From the NCBI GenBank assembly GCA_038249115.1, contig JBBRWQ010000112.1:1-9267 (forward strand): a stretch of DNA of 9,267 nucleotides, written 5' to 3'. The translations under genes and the position numbers were made by a program. The notes beneath the pieces were generated by a model. That model was not told where the DNA came from. It saw only the letters and a program-made list of their open reading frames with translations, and ran no database searches. Source of the DNA: UBA4719 sp038249115 (GTDB lineage Bacteria > Actinomycetota > Actinomycetes > Actinomycetales > Dermatophilaceae). Positions 6,571-9,267 of the stretch are shown piece after piece; position 1 is the stretch's first letter; each line of letters opens with the position of its first letter.

Positions 6571-7333
6571 CGCCGGTGCCCATTCGATACCCGACACCGC
6601 GGACGGTGCGCACGAAGCGCGGCTTGCTGGCATCGTCGCGCAGCTTCCCTCGCAGGTGCCCGATGTGAACGTCGACGAGGTGCTCGTCGCCGACCCACGT
6701 CGAGCCCCAGACGGCGTCGATGAGTTGTTGCCGACTGAAGGCCATCCGGGGTCGCCCCGCCAGTGTTGCCAACAGATCGAACTCCGTGCGGGTCAACTCG
6801 ATGGGCTGACCGTCCAGCCACACCTCCCGCCCGAGGGGATCGACCGTCAGCGGTCCGAACGTCTGTAGGGCGGGGTCCTCGTCCTGCTCGGGTGTCGGTT
6901 TCGACCGTGGTCGGCGAAGCAGTGCTCGCACCCGGGCGGAGAGCTCACGCGGGCTGAACGGCTTGGTCATGTAGTCGTCGGCGCCCACGGACAACCCGAT
7001 CAACATGTCGACCTCGTCGGTGCGGGCCGTCAGCATCACGACGTAGGCATTGGAGAAGGTCCGGACTTGTCGGCACACCTCGATCCCATCCAGGCCCGGC
7101 AGGCCCAGGTCGAGCACGAGCAGGTCCGGGTCGACCTCCCGCGCGACAGAGACGGCTGAGAGCCCGTCGTGCACAACCGACACCTCAAATCCGTCGCGCT
7201 CCAGATAGCTTCCTAGCACTGCGGCCAAGGGCTGCTCGTCTTCCACGACCATCGCGCGTAGACCCGACGCGGATCCGGCCAGAAGAGCGTGCTCGGTGTT
7301 CGCACCCGGTTCCATCGGTACTGACGCTGACAT
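6560..7333 (-). CDS. OmpR-family response regulator (CopR-like by context)
   Basis: This is a DNA-binding response regulator of 257 residues if started at ATG 7333. The receiver domain has the acidic pair Glu31-Asp32 (VVEDE), phospho-acceptor Asp75 (LLVLDLGLPG), Thr102 (MLTART) and Lys124 (TKPF). A winged-helix output domain follows (about 160-255), with LTRTEFDLLATLA, the DAVWG turn, VDVHIGHLRGKL and the terminal RTVRGVGYRM. Start choice is uncertain: none of ATG 7372, 7333 or 7315 has a good ribosome binding site, and the receiver normally begins only a few residues before VVEDE, so about 20 N-terminal residues may be non-native or an extension. A TTG at 7399 lies within the promoter repeat and is unlikely. 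It is co-transcribed with the kinase (11-nt overlap) and divergent from the SHOCT-oxidase pair, which it probably controls together with its own promoter. Confidence 0.9.
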   Translation of the reverse strand: MSASVPMEPGANTEHALLAGSASGLRAMVVEDEQPLAAVLGSYLERDGFEVSVVHDGLSAVSVAREVDPDLLVLDLGLPGLDGIEVCRQVRTFSNAYVVMLTARTDEVDMLIGLSVGADDYMTKPFSPRELSARVRALLRRPRSKPTPEQDEDPALQTFGPLTVDPLGREVWLDGQPIELTRTEFDLLATLAGRPRMAFSRQQLIDAVWGSTWVGDEHLVDVHIGHLRGKLRDDASKPRFVRTVRGVGYRMGTGDDH

Positions 7334-7392
7334 GTCGCCATGATGCCAGCGAGGCGTCCCTGAAGTCGCCATCAACTGACCCGGAGCTGACT

Positions 7393-7409
7393 TCTTCAAT
7401 GAATCTTCA
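7393..7409. promoter_or_regulatory. CopR-box-like direct repeat in the divergent promoter
   Basis: TCTTCA occurs at 7393-7398 and 7404-7409, 11 bp apart. On the minus strand this reads TGAAGATTC-AT-TGAAGAAGT, agreeing at 15 of 18 positions with the tandem CopR box TGAAGATTT-N2-TGAAGATTT that I recall for the copper-responsive CopRS system of Corynebacterium glutamicum. It sits nearly midway between the regulator start (7333) and the SHOCT gene start (7481), well placed to control both directions. Binding is inferred. Confidence 0.6.
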
Positions 7410-7480
7410 TCGAACCACGACCGTTCGTGTCGGGTCCCTCGGTCATCGTGGTGGCACAGATCTACTAAGGGAGGCTCGCG

Positions 7481-7726
7481 ATGATGTGGTGGAACGATGG
7501 GATGGGTTGGGGTGGCTGGGTTGTGATGACGCTGACGATGTTGGCGTTCTGGTCCTTAGTGGTCTTCGGTGTGGTCGCAATCTTCCGGGGCGACCGGGAG
7601 GACCGAACCCCCCAGGTTCCGCGTGAACGCGACCCGCTCCAGATTCTCGACGAGCGGTTCGCTCGTGGCGACATTGAAGGCGAGGAATACCGTGCACGCC
7701 GAGATGAACTCCGCACGGCTCGCTGA
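7481..7726 (+). CDS. Small SHOCT-domain membrane protein
   Basis: This is an 81-residue protein with a strong ribosome binding site (AAGGGAGG, 7467-7474) six bases before the ATG at 7481; the next codon is also ATG. The N-terminus is rich in Met and Trp (MMWWNDGMGWGGW), then comes one transmembrane helix (about 13-35), a charged linker, and a C-terminal SHOCT (short C-terminal) domain (51-78) with the usual DPLQILDERFARGDIEGEEY pattern. SHOCT proteins are small, widespread and of unknown biochemical role, often encoded in metal- or stress-related operons; the domain is thought to aid oligomerisation or protein contact. The gene is 36 bp before the multicopper oxidase and surely shares its transcript. 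Met and Trp side chains near the outer membrane face could contact Cu(I), but that is speculation. Confidence 0.85.
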   Translation: MMWWNDGMGWGGWVVMTLTMLAFWSLVVFGVVAIFRGDREDRTPQVPRERDPLQILDERFARGDIEGEEYRARRDELRTAR

Positions 7727-7762
7727 CCCCGCCCCTCGTTTGACTGAACTGAAGGATGAACT

Positions 7763-9267
7763 GTGCAGAACATCGATCGGCGAACCATTCTTTTGGGCGC
7801 GGCAAGCGTCGGCGTGCTCACCGCCGGAGGACTCGGGGTGGTCGCCGCAACATCTGGCTCCGCGGGCGAGCTCGTCGGCCCTGAGTCCGACGCCGTCCGC
7901 CGGGCCGAGGATCGGCGCCGTTCGCCCGGCCAGAACGTGGTCACGGCCGACCTGACAGCCCGCGAGGCAACGGTCTCGCTCGGCGGTCTGGTCGTGCCGA
8001 CTTGGGTGTACGGCGACTCGGTGCCCGGGCCGTTGCTGCGCGCCAAGGCGGGTGATCGGCTGCGGGTAAATGTGACGAACGCGCTCGAGACCGATACCAG
8101 CATCCACTGGCACGGCATCGCCTTGAGCAACGACATGGACGGGGTCCCCGGCATCACCCAGAAGCCGATCAATGCGGGTTCTCGGTTCACCTATGAGTTC
8201 ACCGCGCCCGACCCGGGGACCTACTTCTACCATCCCCACACCGGAGTCCAGCTCGACCGCGGACTTTACGGCGTTCTGATCGTCGATGATCCCGACGAGC
8301 CGGGAGACTACGACCAGGAGTGGGTCCTCGTTCTCGACGACTGGGTCGACGGCACCGGACGGACTCCCGACGCCATCTTGGCGGAGCTCCAATCGGCCGG
8401 TGGGACGTCGAGCTCCGGAGACATGGACGGAATGGACATGGGCGACGACTCCATGGACGGAATGGACATGGGGGGCATGGGGGAAGGCATGCAGTCCGGC
8501 ATCCTCGGCGGAGCTGGCGACATCGACTACCCGCATTACCTGATCAACGGGCGCACCGCAGGTGCACCGGACGTGCTGACCGGCAAGCCCGGACAACGCG
8601 CACGGATCCGCATCGTCAATGCCGCCTCCGACACCGCTTTCCGGGTCGCACTTGGTGGCCACAAGCTCACGCTCACCCACAGTGACGGGTTCCCGGTCGA
8701 GCAGACCACGACCGACGCTTTGATGATCGGCATGGGGGAGCGGTACGACGTGACCGTCACCCTGGCTGACGGAACATTTCCGCTGGTCGCTTCCGCCGAG
8801 GGTAAGGGCGGTCAGGGCCTCGCCGTGGTCCGGACCTCTGGCGGCGGTGCGCCGAAGGGAGATGTTCAGGTGCCGGAGCTCAACCGCCGTGTGGTGCTGA
8901 GTAGCGACCTCGTCGGCAGTCCGAACGTCCTACTCGCAACCAAACGTCCGGACCGGGTGCTCAATGTCGTACTCGGCGGGACCATGGCGCCGTACCGATG
9001 GACGCTCAACGGCAAGACCTCCCCCGACGCCGAACCCTTGGACATCTCCGCAGGCGAGCGAGTCCGGCTACGGTTCGCCAACCACTCGATGATGTTCCAC
9101 CCCATGCACGTGCACGGCCACACCTACGGCCTGGTGCGCGGCGGTGCCCGCAAGGACACCGCGATAGTGCGGCCGATGCAGACCCTCGAGGTCGACCTAG
9201 ACGCCGACAACCCTGGCCAGTGGGCCACCCACTGCCACAACATCTACCACGCCGAGGCCGGCATGAT
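7763..9267 (+). CDS. Tat-exported multicopper oxidase (3' end outside window)
   Basis: The frame is open from GTG 7763 to the window end (501 codons); GAAGGA (7751-7756) is a good ribosome binding site, and a nearby ATG at 7756 is in another frame. The N-terminus is a twin-arginine signal (DRRTILLG, Arg6-Arg7, then a hydrophobic stretch to about residue 30), so the enzyme should be exported folded with copper. Four copper-ligand motifs are present: HWHG (His115, His117), HPH (His157, His159), HPMHVHGH (His446, His449, His451) and HCHNIYHAEAGM (His490, Cys491, His492, His496, Met501). These supply the type 1, 2 and 3 sites of a three-cupredoxin-domain, CopA/CueO-like oxidase that likely turns Cu(I) to less toxic Cu(II) using oxygen. 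Met501 is the usual axial ligand, so only a few terminal residues are missing. A Met-rich insert lies near residues 220-245. It follows the SHOCT gene by 36 bp. Confidence 0.93.
   Translation, partial: MQNIDRRTILLGAASVGVLTAGGLGVVAATSGSAGELVGPESDAVRRAEDRRRSPGQNVVTADLTAREATVSLGGLVVPTWVYGDSVPGPLLRAKAGDRLRVNVTNALETDTSIHWHGIALSNDMDGVPGITQKPINAGSRFTYEFTAPDPGTYFYHPHTGVQLDRGLYGVLIVDDPDEPGDYDQEWVLVLDDWVDGTGRTPDAILAELQSAGGTSSSGDMDGMDMGDDSMDGMDMGGMGEGMQSGILGGAGDIDYPHYLINGRTAGAPDVLTGKPGQRARIRIVNAASDTAFRVALGGHKLTLTHSDGFPVEQTTTDALMIGMGERYDVTVTLADGTFPLVASAEGKGGQGLAVVRTSGGGAPKGDVQVPELNRRVVLSSDLVGSPNVLLATKRPDRVLNVVLGGTMAPYRWTLNGKTSPDAEPLDISAGERVRLRFANHSMMFHPMHVHGHTYGLVRGGARKDTAIVRPMQTLEVDLDADNPGQWATHCHNIYHAEAGM
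8422..8472 (+). repeat. Duplicated 21-bp unit encoding the Met-rich insert of the oxidase
   Basis: An identical 21-bp sequence occurs at 8422-8442 and 8452-8472 (30-bp offset, so in frame). Each copy encodes MDGMDMG. Together with the following GGMGEGMQ it builds a methionine/aspartate-rich loop of about 25 residues, as seen in copper-resistance oxidases, where such loops bind Cu(I). Confidence 0.85.

Noticed and set aside
5962..6723. 253-codon plus-strand frame opposite the kinase and regulator
   Set aside because: It is antisense to complete two-component genes, and its translation looks like shadow sequence.
7416..7452. Inverted repeats around ACCACGA/TCGTGGT in the divergent promoter
   Set aside because: The arms are only 5-7 bp with variable spacing; too weak to call an operator separate from the direct repeat.
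7745..7763. TGAACTG repeated at 7745-7751 and 7757-7763 around the oxidase start
   Set aside because: The copies are 12 bp apart, overlap the ribosome binding site and start codon, and do not fit the 11-bp TTCA box; most likely chance.
7556..8680. 374-codon minus-strand frame opposite the SHOCT gene and oxidase
   Set aside because: The plus strand has unmistakable copper-ligand motifs and a ribosome binding site; the minus frame has neither motifs nor start signal.

Overview
The window is GC-rich and uses GTG starts, GTGA stop/start overlaps and strongly G/C-ending codons. Together with the protein families seen, this points to a high-GC actinobacterium (Actinomycetota); the genus cannot be told from the sequence alone. 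It looks like an accessory stress and metal-resistance segment with one decayed insertion sequence in the middle.

Left part, + strand (1-3688). The window opens inside a GH65-family glycoside phosphorylase/hydrolase, whose stop overlaps the GTG start of an alpha/beta hydrolase (GTGA, so the two are probably translationally coupled). A separate gene follows for a small potassium-channel-like membrane protein with a TLGFGD selectivity filter. Next is a single-domain universal stress protein (Usp) with a complete ATP-binding motif. The 242 bp before the Usp gene is rich in TTCA half-sites, including a direct repeat with 11-bp period and a perfect 10-bp inverted repeat.

Middle (about 3689-5448). 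An IS110-family (DEDD) transposase gene is broken by an exact 14-bp tandem duplication; removing one copy restores an uninterrupted 362-residue protein. Its short left non-coding flank can fold into a nested hairpin whose outer 10-bp stem covers the transposase ribosome binding site and start codon. That makes it a candidate translation block or part of an IS110 bridge RNA. About 540 bp without a convincing gene follows, holding a G10 tract and three hairpins, one with perfect 15-bp arms.

Right part (5449-9267). An OmpR-type response regulator and its histidine kinase (minus strand, 11-nt overlap) are divergent from a plus-strand pair: an 81-residue SHOCT-domain membrane peptide and a Tat-exported multicopper oxidase with all four copper-ligand motifs and a methionine-rich insert. 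The oxidase runs off the window a few residues before its expected end. The divergent promoter carries a direct repeat that, on the minus strand, closely resembles the CopR box known from Corynebacterium glutamicum. The simplest reading is a copper-sensing two-component system controlling a periplasmic/exported copper oxidase. A related 11-bp-period repeat stands before the Usp gene, so the same regulator may also reach that gene across the insertion sequence. This regulatory link is the most interesting lead in the window; it is inference from sequence only.
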